Source: Ottelia alismoides
Lineage: Eukaryota > Streptophyta > Magnoliopsida > Alismatales > Hydrocharitaceae
Assembly: GCA_037367405.1 (NCBI GenBank)
Contig: JAZKJV010010747.1
Span: forward strand, 116,920 to 180,919
Length of the DNA stretch: 64,000 nt
Direction of reading: 5' to 3'
Made by a program: the position numbers and the translations under genes. Numbering within the stretch: the first letter of the stretch is position 1; the number at the start of each line of letters is the position of its first letter. The notes beneath the pieces are model-generated. The model had not been told where the DNA came from, did not search any database, and was given only the letters and a program-made list of their open reading frames with translations. Shown in pieces: positions 8,470-17,816 of this stretch.

Positions 8470-10023
8470 ATGCGCGGAACACCATCCCTTCAATATCGAG
8501 AACCCCCTCGCCGCCAAGACCGTTCGTCAGCCAAGGCGGCTTTGCTGACCCTCTCGCTTTGCGCTACCGGAGACGTAGCGCTGGCCGAGGACACTCCACC
8601 GTTGGGACAAATCTCGCCCAACTTTCGGATTCTGGGCGAATTGCGCGGCCGCTGGGAAGCCTTCGACTTTTTCAAGCCAGCGCTGAATCCCGCTAGGGGC
8701 GTCATCGGCGACCAGAACGAGTACTCGTTCGGCGCCTTGCGCACCCGCTTGGGCATTGCCATGACCACGCCCTATGTCGATGGCTTGGTGCAAGGCGAAT
8801 ACACCGCGCTCTTCGGCTTGCCCGACAATGCCTTTGGTGGATTGCCGATCGGCCCGTTGGGTCTCGGCGGGGCGTATTACCGCGACAGCGGCGGTAGCCC
8901 GAACCCCGGCAACGTGCATCTCAAACAGGGCTATCTGAACTGGAAACTGGCCTCAGTGGGCCTACCGGGGGCCTTCCTCAAGGCCGGGCGATTTGAAGTT
9001 GCGGACGGACTGGAATACAAAACCGGCGACGCCAAGTTCGATGCACTCAAGACCACCCGCGTCTCGCAACGGCTGATTGGGCCATTCGACTTCACCCACG
9101 CGACGCGCAACTTCGACGGCTTCTCGCTGGTGTACGACCAGCCGGATTACAACGTCACGCTGACCGCCGTGCATCCGACCCAAGGCGGCTTCAACATCAA
9201 GGCTCAAGACCAGATCAGCCACATCGACCTGGCCTACGGCGCCTTGACGGCCAAGCGCGGCGCCGTGCTGCCGGGCACCGAGGCACGACTCTTTTATATC
9301 TATTACAGCGATGACCGAGCCGTTCAAGCCGTCGACAACCGGCCGCTGGCCAGCCGCCCGAAACTGAACAAGAGCGACCTAAGCCTCAACACCATCGGCG
9401 CGCACGTCCTGGGCGTCCAGCCCTGGGGTCCCGGCCAAGTGGATGAAATGGTTTGGGGCGCCTACCAGTTCGGCGACTGGACCAATTTGACCCAAAGCGC
9501 CTATGCGTTCTCCGTGGAAGGCGGCTACCAGTTGCCGGATGTGATGTTCAAACCCTGGCTGCGGCTCGGGTACTTCCAGAGTTCGGGCGACAGCAACGCG
9601 GCGGACGGCACCCACGGCAGCTTCTTCCAGATCATGCCGACGCTACGGATTTACGCCAAGTTCCCGTTCTTCAACTCGATGAACATTCAGGATGCGTTTG
9701 CGCAGTTCATGGTCGCGCCGACCGCCACGACCAAGCTAGGCGTCGACTTCCACCATCTCCAATTGACCGAATCGTCCGACCTGTTCTACGGTGGCGCCGG
9801 CGCTACCTCGCGGGTTGGCGCGCTCGGCTATTTCGGCCGCAACGCCCAGGGCAACAGCAATGTCGGGGAAATGGTCGATTTGAGCTTCACGCACAACATC
9901 ACCAAGGAACTGTCCTGGAGCCTCTACTACGCCCACGCCTTCGGCGGCGATGTGACCGAAGCGGTCTATCAGAAGAAGGGCGACGCGGACTACGGGTTCC
10001 TGGAATTCAACCTGTCCTTGTAG
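8470..10023 (+). CDS. Alginate-export-family outer-membrane porin
   Basis: Predicted beta-barrel of the alginate_exp (AlgE-like) family, 517 residues. A signal region ends near residue 40 (TLSLCATGDVALAED). It is followed by barrel strands with the typical LRTRLGIAMTTPY, KAGRFEVADGLEY and PWLRLGYFQSSGDSN patterns and a C-terminal YGFLEFNLSL ending in an aromatic/hydrophobic strand. Family members elsewhere export alginate or act as general porins; the substrate here is unknown. The nearby PEP-CTERM gene makes an exopolysaccharide-related role attractive but unproven. Confidence 0.8.
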   Translation: MRGTPSLQYREPPRRQDRSSAKAALLTLSLCATGDVALAEDTPPLGQISPNFRILGELRGRWEAFDFFKPALNPARGVIGDQNEYSFGALRTRLGIAMTTPYVDGLVQGEYTALFGLPDNAFGGLPIGPLGLGGAYYRDSGGSPNPGNVHLKQGYLNWKLASVGLPGAFLKAGRFEVADGLEYKTGDAKFDALKTTRVSQRLIGPFDFTHATRNFDGFSLVYDQPDYNVTLTAVHPTQGGFNIKAQDQISHIDLAYGALTAKRGAVLPGTEARLFYIYYSDDRAVQAVDNRPLASRPKLNKSDLSLNTIGAHVLGVQPWGPGQVDEMVWGAYQFGDWTNLTQSAYAFSVEGGYQLPDVMFKPWLRLGYFQSSGDSNAADGTHGSFFQIMPTLRIYAKFPFFNSMNIQDAFAQFMVAPTATTKLGVDFHHLQLTESSDLFYGGAGATSRVGALGYFGRNAQGNSNVGEMVDLSFTHNITKELSWSLYYAHAFGGDVTEAVYQKKGDADYGFLEFNLSL

Positions 10024-10065
10024 ATAACCGCTACCAAGAAGCGCTGCGCGCCGGCCGGTGGTCGA

Positions 10066-10731
10066 TCAGGATTGTTTCGACCCAACCGGCCGCCCCGAGG
10101 AAACCTTGGGCGACGGCCCGGCGGTGAATTGCTCAGCGGCCATGGGCCGAATGTAGTCCACCGCTTCCTTGGCCGTGGCGTGCAGCCAGGCGTCGCGGTG
10201 CTCCGGCGGCACGATGACGATGGAGCGTTTTTCGTCGTCGGGGCCGTGGAACCTCCCCATCACCGGATGGCCGTCGGCATTGAGGGTCAGCAGCGAAAAG
10301 CTGTGCAGTCCATGGCCGGCCGGATCGCGCCAGAACTCCCAAATCGCCGCGGCGGTAAACGCCAGTTTGTCGCGGCGCTCGATCCGCCAACGCACCGCCT
10401 TGCCGCTGGCATAGTCCGGCTCGAAAAACCCCGCCATCGGCACCAAGGCAAACCGCCCGCGCTTCCATGCCTCGCGATAGCTCGGCTTGCTGGCGACCGT
10501 TTCCGAGCGAGCGTTGTAAGTCTGGCGCGAAATCTTGGTGTCCTTGGCCCAAAACGGCACCAGCCCAAACTGCGCCTCGCGCCATTCCGGCTCGTCGCCA
10601 TCGGGCGGAATGATGCGAATTGGCGCGCGATAGCCGACGTAGCACTCCTCCTTGTAATCGAAAGTTGGCTCCGGCCAGCCCAGTTCGGCGCGAATGGCCC
10701 ATGTCGGGGCGGGATAGTAGATGGCGCACAT
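10066..10731 (-). CDS. yedK: SOS response-associated peptidase (SRAP/YedK/HMCES-like)
   Basis: SRAP proteins form a DNA-protein crosslink at abasic sites in single-stranded DNA through Cys2. Here the protein begins MCAIYY rather than the common MCGRY, but Cys2 is kept. The conserved YNARSET, MAGFFEPD and the His of MGRFHGPDDEKRS supply the active-site Asn, Glu and His. The length of 221 residues is typical. It is convergent with the porin and lies next to the repeat array. Confidence 0.93.
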   Translation of the reverse strand: MCAIYYPAPTWAIRAELGWPEPTFDYKEECYVGYRAPIRIIPPDGDEPEWREAQFGLVPFWAKDTKISRQTYNARSETVASKPSYREAWKRGRFALVPMAGFFEPDYASGKAVRWRIERRDKLAFTAAAIWEFWRDPAGHGLHSFSLLTLNADGHPVMGRFHGPDDEKRSIVIVPPEHRDAWLHATAKEAVDYIRPMAAEQFTAGPSPKVSSGRPVGSKQS

Positions 10732-10904
10732 GGTTTTAGCCCTCGGGTGGGATGGCTATCTTATCGCTGACAGGAAGGCGATGCTGAGGACCGATCCAAT
10801 CGGAGGACTGGTCGCGCGGTCAACACTGCGTTGCTGGACCGCCGAGGGGCACATCGGCACCGATCCCAACCGATCCAATGATCGCCCCGAAAAACCAGTC
10901 ATGA

Positions 10905-12235
10905 CCAAACGGTTTCGTCGTTCCGGCAGGAACTGCCGGAACCCAGGTTGCAGGGATGCCAACCGCCGCATCTTCCCTGGAACCTGGACCCCGGATCTCC
11001 TCGCCGGGGTGACGAGCGGAACTGGCGAGAAATGCAGCGGCGGGTAATCCGGCGCGGTCGGCGAGGCGGGCCGCGTGGTGGCACGGGCTTCCAGCCCGTG
11101 GGCTCGGGCCTGGAAGCCTCGGGCAAGATGCCCGAGCCACGGAAGCCAGACAGGTTCTAGGTTCGTCGTTGACGAGCGGAAATGGCGAGAAACGCAGCGG
11201 CGGGTAATCCGGGCCTTCGGCGAGGCGGGCTGCGTCGTGGCGCGGGCTTCCAGCCCGTGGGCTCGGGATTGGAAGCCTCGGGCAGGATGCCCGAGCCACG
11301 GACACCAAACAGGTTCTAGGTTCGTCGTTGACGAGCGGAAATGGCGAGAAATGCAGCGGCAGGTAATCCGGCGCGATCGGCGAGGCGGGCCGCGTCGTGG
11401 CACGGGCTTCCAGCCCGTGGGCTCGGGCCTGGAAGCCTCGGGCAGGATGCCCGAGCCACGGACACCAAACAGGTTCTAGGTTCGTCGTTGACGAGCGGAA
11501 CTGGCGAGAAATGCAGCGGCAGGTAATCCGGCGCGATCGGCGAGGCGGGCCGCGTCGTGGCACGGGCTTCCAGCCCGTGGGCTCGGGCCTGGAAGCCTCG
11601 GGCAGGATGCCCGAGCCACGGACACCAAACAGGTTCTAGGTTCGACGTTGACGAGCGGAACTGGCGAGAAATGCAGCGGCAGGTAATCCCGCGCGATCGG
11701 CGAGGCGGGCCACGTCGTGGCACGGGCTTCCAGCCCGTGGGCTCGGGCCTGGAAGCCTCGGGCAGGATGCCCGAGCCACGAAAACCCAAGAGGTTCCGGT
11801 TTCGTCGTTCCGGCAGCGACTGCCGGAATCCGGGTTGCAGGGATGCCAACCGCCGCCCCTTCCCTGGAACCTGGACCCCGGCATTCCCTGCCGGGGTGAC
11901 GAGCGGAATTGGCGAGAAATGCAGCGGCGGGTAGTCCGGCGCCATCGGCGAAGCCAGCCGCATCGTGGCACGGGCTTCCAGCCCGTGGGCTCGGGGTTGG
12001 CAGTCTCGGGCAAGATGCCCGAGCCACGGGAACCAAAGGGCTTCCGGTTTCGTCGTTCCGGCAGGGATTGCCGGAACCCAGGCTCCATGGACGGCAGCGT
12101 CGGTCGGAACACGCGAATACGCCGGTTTTCAGAGGGGTTTGAACTGGGAGGGAAATGCCTACCGTGAGCGGTTCGCGTCGCGTCAGGCATGCCTGCAATC
12201 TGGATTCCGGCACTCCCTGCCGGAATGACGGGGCA
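10905..12235. repeat. Composite palindromic repeat cluster
   Basis: No gene is believed here. Five near-identical 160-bp units start with GACGAGCGGAA at about 11011, 11171, 11330, 11490 and 11650, and a sixth starts at 11898. Each contains the palindromes ACGGGCTTCCAGCCCGT and CTCGGGC-N9-12-GCCCGAG. A second element type, with CGTCGTTCCGGCAG...TGCCGGAA and a GGAACCTGGACCCCGG stretch, occurs near 10915, 11800 and 12048, and a related one near 12205. Long open frames on both strands are a by-product of the GC-rich repeats. The arms resemble REP-like elements common in large environmental genomes. Confidence 0.9.
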
Positions 12236-12273
12236 TTTGGAAACGGTTTGCGGAAAGTCCGGGCGGGGGCCGC

Positions 12274-12306
12274 AAAAAAATCGCGCGACGGCCCTATGGG
12301 CCGTCG
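12274..12306 (-). terminator. Rho-independent terminator of the NACHT-SUMF1 gene
   Basis: Read on the minus strand, a perfect 9-bp stem CGACGGCCC/GGGCCGTCG with a 3-nt loop is followed after 5 nt by seven T residues. It lies about 40 bp past the stop codon of the upstream minus-strand gene. Confidence 0.7.
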
Positions 12307-12346
12307 AAATACAAAAACAAAGGGTAAAAGGGCAAAGCCCAAAGGG

Positions 12347-15235
12347 TTACGCTAAAGTCCTGGCGAGACGAAAGCCGATGGCGTCGCCCCGGCCGTCCGG
12401 GTAGTTCCTGCTCCGGGTCGCGGACCGAACCCAATCCGGTCTGTTGAGCCACGAGCCGCCCCGCAACACGCGCGCATCCTCGCCTCCCAACCCCCAAGCG
12501 GAGCCATCGGACGGCGCGCCACGGTAGTTTTCGTGCCAACAATCCTCGACCCACTCCCAGACATTCCCCGCCGTATCGTAAAGACCGAACGCATTGGGCT
12601 GGAATGAGCCCACCGGCGAGGTCTGCAGCCCACCCCAGGGACTGCTGGAGCCACGACAATTGACGCGATTCTCTTCAAATTCATCCCCCCACCAGTAACG
12701 GGTCGTGGTCCCCGCGCGGGCGGCATATTCCCATTCGGCCTCACTGGGCAGCCGCCCGCCCGCCCATTCGGCAAAGTGACACGCATCAGGCCAGGAAACC
12801 CCAACCACAGGCTGACGGGCTTGGTTGAATTGCCGGTCGCCCCAATACTGGGGTTCCTTAACGTCGGGGTTATCCGCAAGAAAGCGGCCATATTCCTCAT
12901 TGGTAACGGGATGGCGGCCCAGCCAGAACGAATCGATTTCGACTTCATGTTGTGGTCGTTCATCGTCGTCTGCGTCTGGATCGGATTCTGGCGAGCCCAT
13001 CAGGAAGGTTCCGGCGGGGATTTTGACGAGTTCGACTTCGCCGCGCTGGCTCAATTGGGTTTCAAAGCCATTGATCCGCCAAGACATCCTGAACGGAACC
13101 TCGTCAACTCGCACAGGAAGACTGCTTTGGAGTTTTTCGATTTCGCTGCGCTCAATTTCGCTCGCTCGGGGCGCCAACATTCCTAAAGCGACCCACTGCA
13201 TTCTACGATTCACTCGTTCTCTACCAGAGTCCGCCTTTACCCAATCGACTATGGGCTGAATCGATACCTCGCTGGACTCCTCCAGAATCAGCGCAAATAA
13301 GCCGTCACTCGGGTCGAAGTCCGGATTTTCGAGAACCAACCGCATAAACGGCTCAAATAACGATGGATTGCCCTGCGCCAGCAACAGCAAAATCACTTCC
13401 TGCCACCAGCTTTGGCCGTAATGCCCGGCCAGTGCACGCAGAACGGCGTCCTTATCGCCCTCGAAAGCCAAACGCCGCAACTCGCAAGCCGCAAGATATT
13501 CCTGAAAGCCCAGATGCATGAAGCCAAACTGATTACTGCTCCATCCGGTCAGTAAGCCGCTGTCGTCACGCACCGCACGGAGAAAATCCGCCGCGTCGCC
13601 GCCCCGCCATGGGCTGGCCTGCAAGGCCGCCGCGATGACCGGCGCCAGTTCGTCCGCCGACGCCCGCGTCCTGCCATCTTCACCATGTAGCCACAACGCC
13701 GCCGGCTGCAACACCCGCTTGCCGACGGCGGCGGGAATCGCCACCCGCAACTGCTTGGCCTCGCGCCAGCGTTCCAACAGAACCTCGATGCATTCCTCAT
13801 AAAGCTGATGCCGTCCGCGCGGGAGCACGCCCCGATCGCGATGCACCAGACACAAATTGGTCAACAGCAACGGGTTCTGGGTCATCTCGGCCATGCGGCG
13901 AGAGCGATACTCCGGCGCGCGCAGCCGCTCGATCAGGTCGCCGGCACGCTGTTCGGCCGTCAACGCACCCTGCACCGAATCGACCGCCAAGCCCGTTTCC
14001 ACCACTTGATACCAATTGGTAATGAACGCCTCCGACTGCTCGCCGGTCAGCAGCCGCAGGTGCAATTCCAAGAACTCCGGCCCAAGCCGCGCCTCGCCGG
14101 TATAACCGGCGAGACGGCAGGTCACGACCACCGTGCAAGTGGGTCGGTAGGTCGCGGCTTTGCCAATCCATTCCGCCACTTTCGCCCGCTGTTGCGGATC
14201 GCTGACTTCATCCAGGCCATCGAACAGCAGCAGAAGCCTACCGCGATCCAGCAGCTCGCGGCCAAAACCCACCGGCAAGGCCAAATGCGGATCGGCCAGG
14301 GCTTTCTCGATAAAGGCGTCCACTCCCTGGGTCAGGTCATCCAGATCGCGCAGCGGCAAGAACACCGGCAGTAGGTCGTCCGGCAAGCCCATCGCGCCCG
14401 GCCCTTCGCGCAAGCAGGCCAGCAGCAGCCGCTTGAGATGGGTGGTTTTGCCAGAACCCGGATCGCCGAGGATGACCAATCCCCGCCGCTTGCGCAGCGC
14501 CGCCTCGCGAAACGCGTCGATCAACGGAATGTCCCGCGAACCGTGCTCGCGCAGCTTCTCGGCCGCATCACTGGCATCGGCAAACCCGCAATCGCCCCCG
14601 CCGCGCAGATCGACCATGGCATGGAGGGGAACATAGAGTTCGGCCAGATCGATCGGCACTCGCAGCTTGGTTTTGAAACCGGCCAGCGGCAGGCTGGCGT
14701 GGAGGCTCAGCGCGGCGGCGCGGTAGCGGTCGAGATGGTTGGTGAAGGGTGGGCTGGCGGATTGCTTGTCTCCAGGCGAACTTTTGGGAACCTGGGCCAT
14801 ACCCGCGCTCAGCGCGGCGATCAATGCCGCTTCGTCCTTGAACTGGGCCGCGCGTAGCGTTTGATTGACCTCCTTATGAAAGCCTTGCACCAGCAAGTTT
14901 TTTTGCGAATCCCACAAGTCGCTTAGCGATAAATCGGGACAACCGACCCGTTGCAAGGCCAGTCTGGGTTTACCGGCGGCCCGGCGGAATTCCAACTGAG
15001 TGATGGACAGCCGTTCCGGATTGTCGGCCTCCGGGACAAATCCATAACGGTGGCCCAGGATCAGCACATAGATGTCGCAGTCATCGACGTCGGCCAAACA
15101 ACTATCGCGAACCGATTCGCTATCCGGCAAATAACTATGGATCGGCTGATGACGCGCCTGGATCAGCCAGTCAATGACGGCCCGGCGCTCGACTTGCAAA
15201 TCAAGAAAAGTGGACGACACGTAGACCTTTGCCAT
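12347..15235 (-). CDS. DUF4062-NACHT NTPase-SUMF1/FGE multidomain protein
   Basis: 962 residues. Residues 1 to about 150 are a DUF4062 module (VYVSSTFLDLQVERR, ILGHRYGF), a TIR/SEFIR-like N-terminal domain. The NACHT/STAND NTPase follows, with Walker A GDPGSGKTT at 257-265, Walker B LLLLFDGLDEV at 334-344, and a helical arm to about 700. Residues 734-962 are a SUMF1/formylglycine-enzyme-type C-lectin fold (IPAGTFLMGSP, RLPSEAEWEYAARAG, GLYDTAGNVWEWVEDC, VLRGGSW, IGFRLA). The start is supported by AAGGGA 8 nt before the ATG. This architecture suits a ligand-sensing STAND protein such as anti-phage defence, but no function is proven. Confidence 0.9.
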   Translation of the reverse strand: MAKVYVSSTFLDLQVERRAVIDWLIQARHQPIHSYLPDSESVRDSCLADVDDCDIYVLILGHRYGFVPEADNPERLSITQLEFRRAAGKPRLALQRVGCPDLSLSDLWDSQKNLLVQGFHKEVNQTLRAAQFKDEAALIAALSAGMAQVPKSSPGDKQSASPPFTNHLDRYRAAALSLHASLPLAGFKTKLRVPIDLAELYVPLHAMVDLRGGGDCGFADASDAAEKLREHGSRDIPLIDAFREAALRKRRGLVILGDPGSGKTTHLKRLLLACLREGPGAMGLPDDLLPVFLPLRDLDDLTQGVDAFIEKALADPHLALPVGFGRELLDRGRLLLLFDGLDEVSDPQQRAKVAEWIGKAATYRPTCTVVVTCRLAGYTGEARLGPEFLELHLRLLTGEQSEAFITNWYQVVETGLAVDSVQGALTAEQRAGDLIERLRAPEYRSRRMAEMTQNPLLLTNLCLVHRDRGVLPRGRHQLYEECIEVLLERWREAKQLRVAIPAAVGKRVLQPAALWLHGEDGRTRASADELAPVIAAALQASPWRGGDAADFLRAVRDDSGLLTGWSSNQFGFMHLGFQEYLAACELRRLAFEGDKDAVLRALAGHYGQSWWQEVILLLLAQGNPSLFEPFMRLVLENPDFDPSDGLFALILEESSEVSIQPIVDWVKADSGRERVNRRMQWVALGMLAPRASEIERSEIEKLQSSLPVRVDEVPFRMSWRINGFETQLSQRGEVELVKIPAGTFLMGSPESDPDADDDERPQHEVEIDSFWLGRHPVTNEEYGRFLADNPDVKEPQYWGDRQFNQARQPVVGVSWPDACHFAEWAGGRLPSEAEWEYAARAGTTTRYWWGDEFEENRVNCRGSSSPWGGLQTSPVGSFQPNAFGLYDTAGNVWEWVEDCWHENYRGAPSDGSAWGLGGEDARVLRGGSWLNRPDWVRSATRSRNYPDGRGDAIGFRLARTLA
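12368..12469 (-). other. Candidate DGR variable region at the 3' end of the NACHT-SUMF1 gene
   Basis: Residues about 923-956 correspond to the site that, in FGE-type targets of diversity-generating retroelements, carries many Asn (AAC) codons in the template. Of the 12 positions that are Asn in such templates as I remember them, the codons here are CTC, AAC, AGA, TGG, ACC, AGC, AAC, TAC, GGC, GGC, GAC and GCC. Ten of the twelve fit NNC, as expected from adenine mutagenesis of AAC. The framework residues between them (GGSW, RSA, PD, IGFR) are unchanged. High GC also favours C-ending codons, so this is suggestive only. No reverse transcriptase or template repeat is in the window. Confidence 0.4.
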
Positions 15236-15441
15236 GTTGAAATCCCTTATCCCAGATCGTTTCGCATTTTCGGCCTAAAAGGTCGTCTGTTGGCGAAAAG
15301 CGCGGCTCGCCCAACACAATTTCGTTGTACGTTGGCATCGACGTCTCGCCGACAATTGCGGTGACACTACGCTAACGCCGCCCTGCATTGGCCTACCTAC
15401 GCCCGTGATCGACTTGCAATCTCAACTGTAGATCAAACGAC

Positions 15442-15684
15442 ATGACCAAGAACATCGAAAACGCCATCCTCGAAAATCTACAGGTCTTACGCGCCGGCAT
15501 CGACCGAGCACGCGACGGGCTACAGGATCTGAAAGCCCGAGTGGGCCAGGTCGAGGAACACTTGGCCGGAATCCGCCGGGACATGTCCATGCTGCACGCG
15601 GATATCGCCACTACTCACAAACGCTTGGACGGGCTGGAAAACCGCGTGGAGCGAATCGAAAGGCGTCTGGAACTGGTTAGCTGA
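15442..15684 (+). CDS. Small coiled-coil protein, function unknown
   Basis: An 80-residue, highly charged and almost entirely helical protein with heptad patterning (LKARVGQVEEHLAGIRRDM, LENRVERIERRLEL). Small proteins of this kind are frequent and poorly characterised in proteobacteria, sometimes beside toxin-like genes, but none is adjacent here. The ATG follows a weak SD. It is divergent from the NACHT gene, with about 200 bp between them. Confidence 0.65.
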   Translation: MTKNIENAILENLQVLRAGIDRARDGLQDLKARVGQVEEHLAGIRRDMSMLHADIATTHKRLDGLENRVERIERRLELVS

Positions 15685-16106
15685 CGCTTTGCGGCTGACG
15701 GCCGTCCCACTCACCCCAACTTCCGCGTATCCAGCCAAATCACCTTGCCGGTATGCTTTTATGCGCCGCCCTACCGGACCTCATCGCTCTCGTCCACTGC
15801 CAATAAGTTAAGGATTTTTTCCGTTCGTGCTGAGCCTCGTCGAAGCATGAGCGGAAAATTCCGCCCGCTCGTAAAGTAAGCCGTTCACCCTTCGACTAAG
15901 CTCAGGGCGAACGGGTTGCTTTGCTTAACTTAGGCTTACTTTGCTTAACTTGATGGCAGTGATCGCTCTCGTCGGGGACGAAACGACAGCCGCCGATTCG
16001 CCCGTCAGTCTGAGTTTCGCCGCCACCGTTCCGAATTGGGTCGGCTAGCTGCCCTAGCGTCCGACGGGAGTGGGGCGAGCGCATTTTCAGCTTATTCATC
16101 CTGCCC
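15685..16106. repeat. Gene-free stretch with two copies of a CCGTTC...GAACGG-type repeat
   Basis: Two related elements lie at about 15821-15854 (CCGTTCGTGCTGAGC...GAGCGG) and 15881-15914 (CCGTTCACCCTTCGAC...GAACGG). They belong to the widespread TTCGAC/GTCGAA-containing dispersed repeat seen in many proteobacterial genomes. Flanking GTAAAGTAAGCC and GGCTTACTTTGC segments are inverted relative to each other. No convincing gene is present. Confidence 0.6.
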
Positions 16107-17720
16107 TCATGTGTCGGAAGAGTCCGGGCTCTTCAGTTCGGCAAACTTGGCGGCCATCGTCGGGTTGCCCCGGGTCAGCTTTTTGATGGTCACATCCTGC
16201 GCCTTGTCGTTGGCCAGCCGTAGGTTGCGGTCGGCGCCCAGCAAGGCATCCTTGGTTTTTTGCAGGTGGTCTATCGACTTGTCGATTTCATCGATGGCCG
16301 TTTGAAAACGCCGTGAAGCCAAATCGTAGTTTTTGCCAAAGGCATCCTTGAAGCTTTCCAACTGGTTTTCAAAGTTGGTGATGTCGATGTTCTGCGACTT
16401 CACCAAGGCCAGCTCGGTCTTGTACTTGAGCGAGTTCAGCGCGGCATTGCGTAGCAACGTGATGATTGGGAGGAAGAACTGCGGCCTGACGACATACATC
16501 TTCGGATAACGGTGCGACACGTCGATGATGCCGGTGTTGTACAACTCGCTGTCGGGTTCCAGCAGTGACACCAGCACGGCATATTCGCAGCCCTTTTCGC
16601 TACGGTCCTTGTCCAGTTCCTTGAAAAAGTCTTCGTTCTTTTTCTTGGTGGCGGTGGTGTCGCTTTCGTTCTTCATCTCGAACATGATCGAGACGATTTC
16701 GGTGCCCGCCTCGTCCGCGTCCTTGAAGATGAAGTCGCCCTTGCTGCCGCCGCTGGCATCGTTGTCCTTCTCGAAATAGGCTCGTGGGAAGGCGGTGGCG
16801 CGGATGCGGTTGAACTCGATTTCGCAGTGCTGCTCCAGGGTTTCGCCCACCATCTTGGTGGAAAGCTTCGCCTTGAGGTCTTTCAGGCGTTCAATCGCCT
16901 CGTCGCGGTCCTTGAGCTGCGTCTCGTATTTGTCCTTGAGCGCTGTCTCGGCCAGTTGCTTTTCGAGCGCGGCCCGATCAAGGCCGTTCTTCAGTTCGTC
17001 GCGCTCCTTTTCAACCGCGCCTAGCGCTTCGGCGAGCGCGAGCTTTTGCGCGACTTCACCTGCATTGAGCTTGGCCTTCAGTTCCTGGATTTCCGAATCC
17101 TTGGCGGCGGCCGCTTTCTGTAACTCATTCAGGAGTTTCGCTTCGGCGAGTTGAGCGGCGGTTTCCTTTTCCTGCTTGAGTTTCTCCAGCGCGCTCGCGA
17201 GCGAATCGCGATCCTTTTGGACGGCGCTCAGCGCCTCGCTGACGGCGAGCTTTTGAGCAACCTCGCCGGCATCGAGCCTGGCCTTCAGTTCCTGGATTTC
17301 CGAATCCTTGGCGGCCGCCGCTTTCTGTAACTCGTTCAAGAGTTTCGCTTCGGCGAGTTGAGCGGCGGTTTCCTTTTCCTGCTTGATCTTCTCCAGCGCG
17401 CTGGCGAGCGAATCGCGGTCCTTTTCGACGCCGCTCAGTGCCTCGCTGACGGCGAGCTTTTGGGCAACTTCACTGGCATCGAGCCTGGCCTTCAGTTCCT
17501 GGATTTCCGCGTCCTTGACCGACGCGGCCTGCTGCAATTCGCTGGCGACCTTGGCTTGAGCCAGTTCGACCGCGTTGCGCTTGTCTTGCTCAGCCAGTTC
17601 GAGCCGCTCGTGCAATTGCTTCTCGAATTCGCTGTCCCGCACTTGCTTCAGGATGTCGGCATAGCCGGCCTCGTCAATCTTGAACGCCTTGTTGCAATGG
17701 GGACAGATAATTTCATGCAT
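16107..17720 (-). CDS. DUF2130 domain-containing protein with repeated coiled coil
   Basis: 537 residues. The N-terminus has a CPHC...-type segment ([10 protein letters not shown]). A long coiled coil covers about residues 30-290, then the DUF2130 domain ([29 protein letters not shown]). The GDFIF...FEMKN pair has the spacing of a PD-(D/E)xK nuclease core, which is my inference. Within the coiled coil a 69-residue unit recurs about 2.5 times. The biochemical role is unknown. Confidence 0.88.
   Translation of the reverse strand: MHEIICPHCNKAFKIDEAGYADILKQVRDSEFEKQLHERLELAEQDKRNAVELAQAKVASELQQAASVKDAEIQELKARLDASEVAQKLAVSEALSGVEKDRDSLASALEKIKQEKETAAQLAEAKLLNELQKAAAAKDSEIQELKARLDAGEVAQKLAVSEALSAVQKDRDSLASALEKLKQEKETAAQLAEAKLLNELQKAAAAKDSEIQELKAKLNAGEVAQKLALAEALGAVEKERDELKNGLDRAALEKQLAETALKDKYETQLKDRDEAIERLKDLKAKLSTKMVGETLEQHCEIEFNRIRATAFPRAYFEKDNDASGGSKGDFIFKDADEAGTEIVSIMFEMKNESDTTATKKKNEDFFKELDKDRSEKGCEYAVLVSLLEPDSELYNTGIIDVSHRYPKMYVVRPQFFLPIITLLRNAALNSLKYKTELALVKSQNIDITNFENQLESFKDAFGKNYDLASRRFQTAIDEIDKSIDHLQKTKDALLGADRNLRLANDKAQDVTIKKLTRGNPTMAAKFAELKSPDSSDT
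17001..17516 (-). repeat. Internal 207-bp tandem repeat in the DUF2130 gene
   Basis: Residues about 69-240 contain three successive, very similar coiled-coil units (two full and one partial) with starts at residues 69, 138 and 207, giving a 69-aa (207-bp) period. Each includes EIQELKA(R/K)L, EVAQKLA and ALEK(I/L)KQEKETAAQ. The near-identity of the first two suggests recent duplication. Confidence 0.85.
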
Positions 17721-17816
17721 GGGCTTTTTTCCGACAGTTCGTGGTGGATCGACGCGCCATGGTCATGGTCTCGACAACTCGTGGAGGTTCACTTTGGCGT
17801 TGGTGTGACGCGGCGC

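Noticed and set aside
9453..10127. 224-codon plus-strand frame overlapping the porin gene
   Set aside because: It is a frame shadow of the porin with Arg-rich, non-conserved sequence.
11011..12040. CRISPR-like array
   Set aside because: The 160-bp units have no unique spacers of constant length and no cas genes are near.
10756..12342. Long open frames of 180-290 codons on both strands in the 11-12 kb region
   Set aside because: They follow the 160-bp repeat and give the same peptide again and again in several frames; a GC-rich palindromic repeat with few stop codons explains them.
15442..15684. Antitoxin of a toxin-antitoxin pair
   Set aside because: No partner toxin is adjacent and the coiled-coil sequence is not diagnostic.
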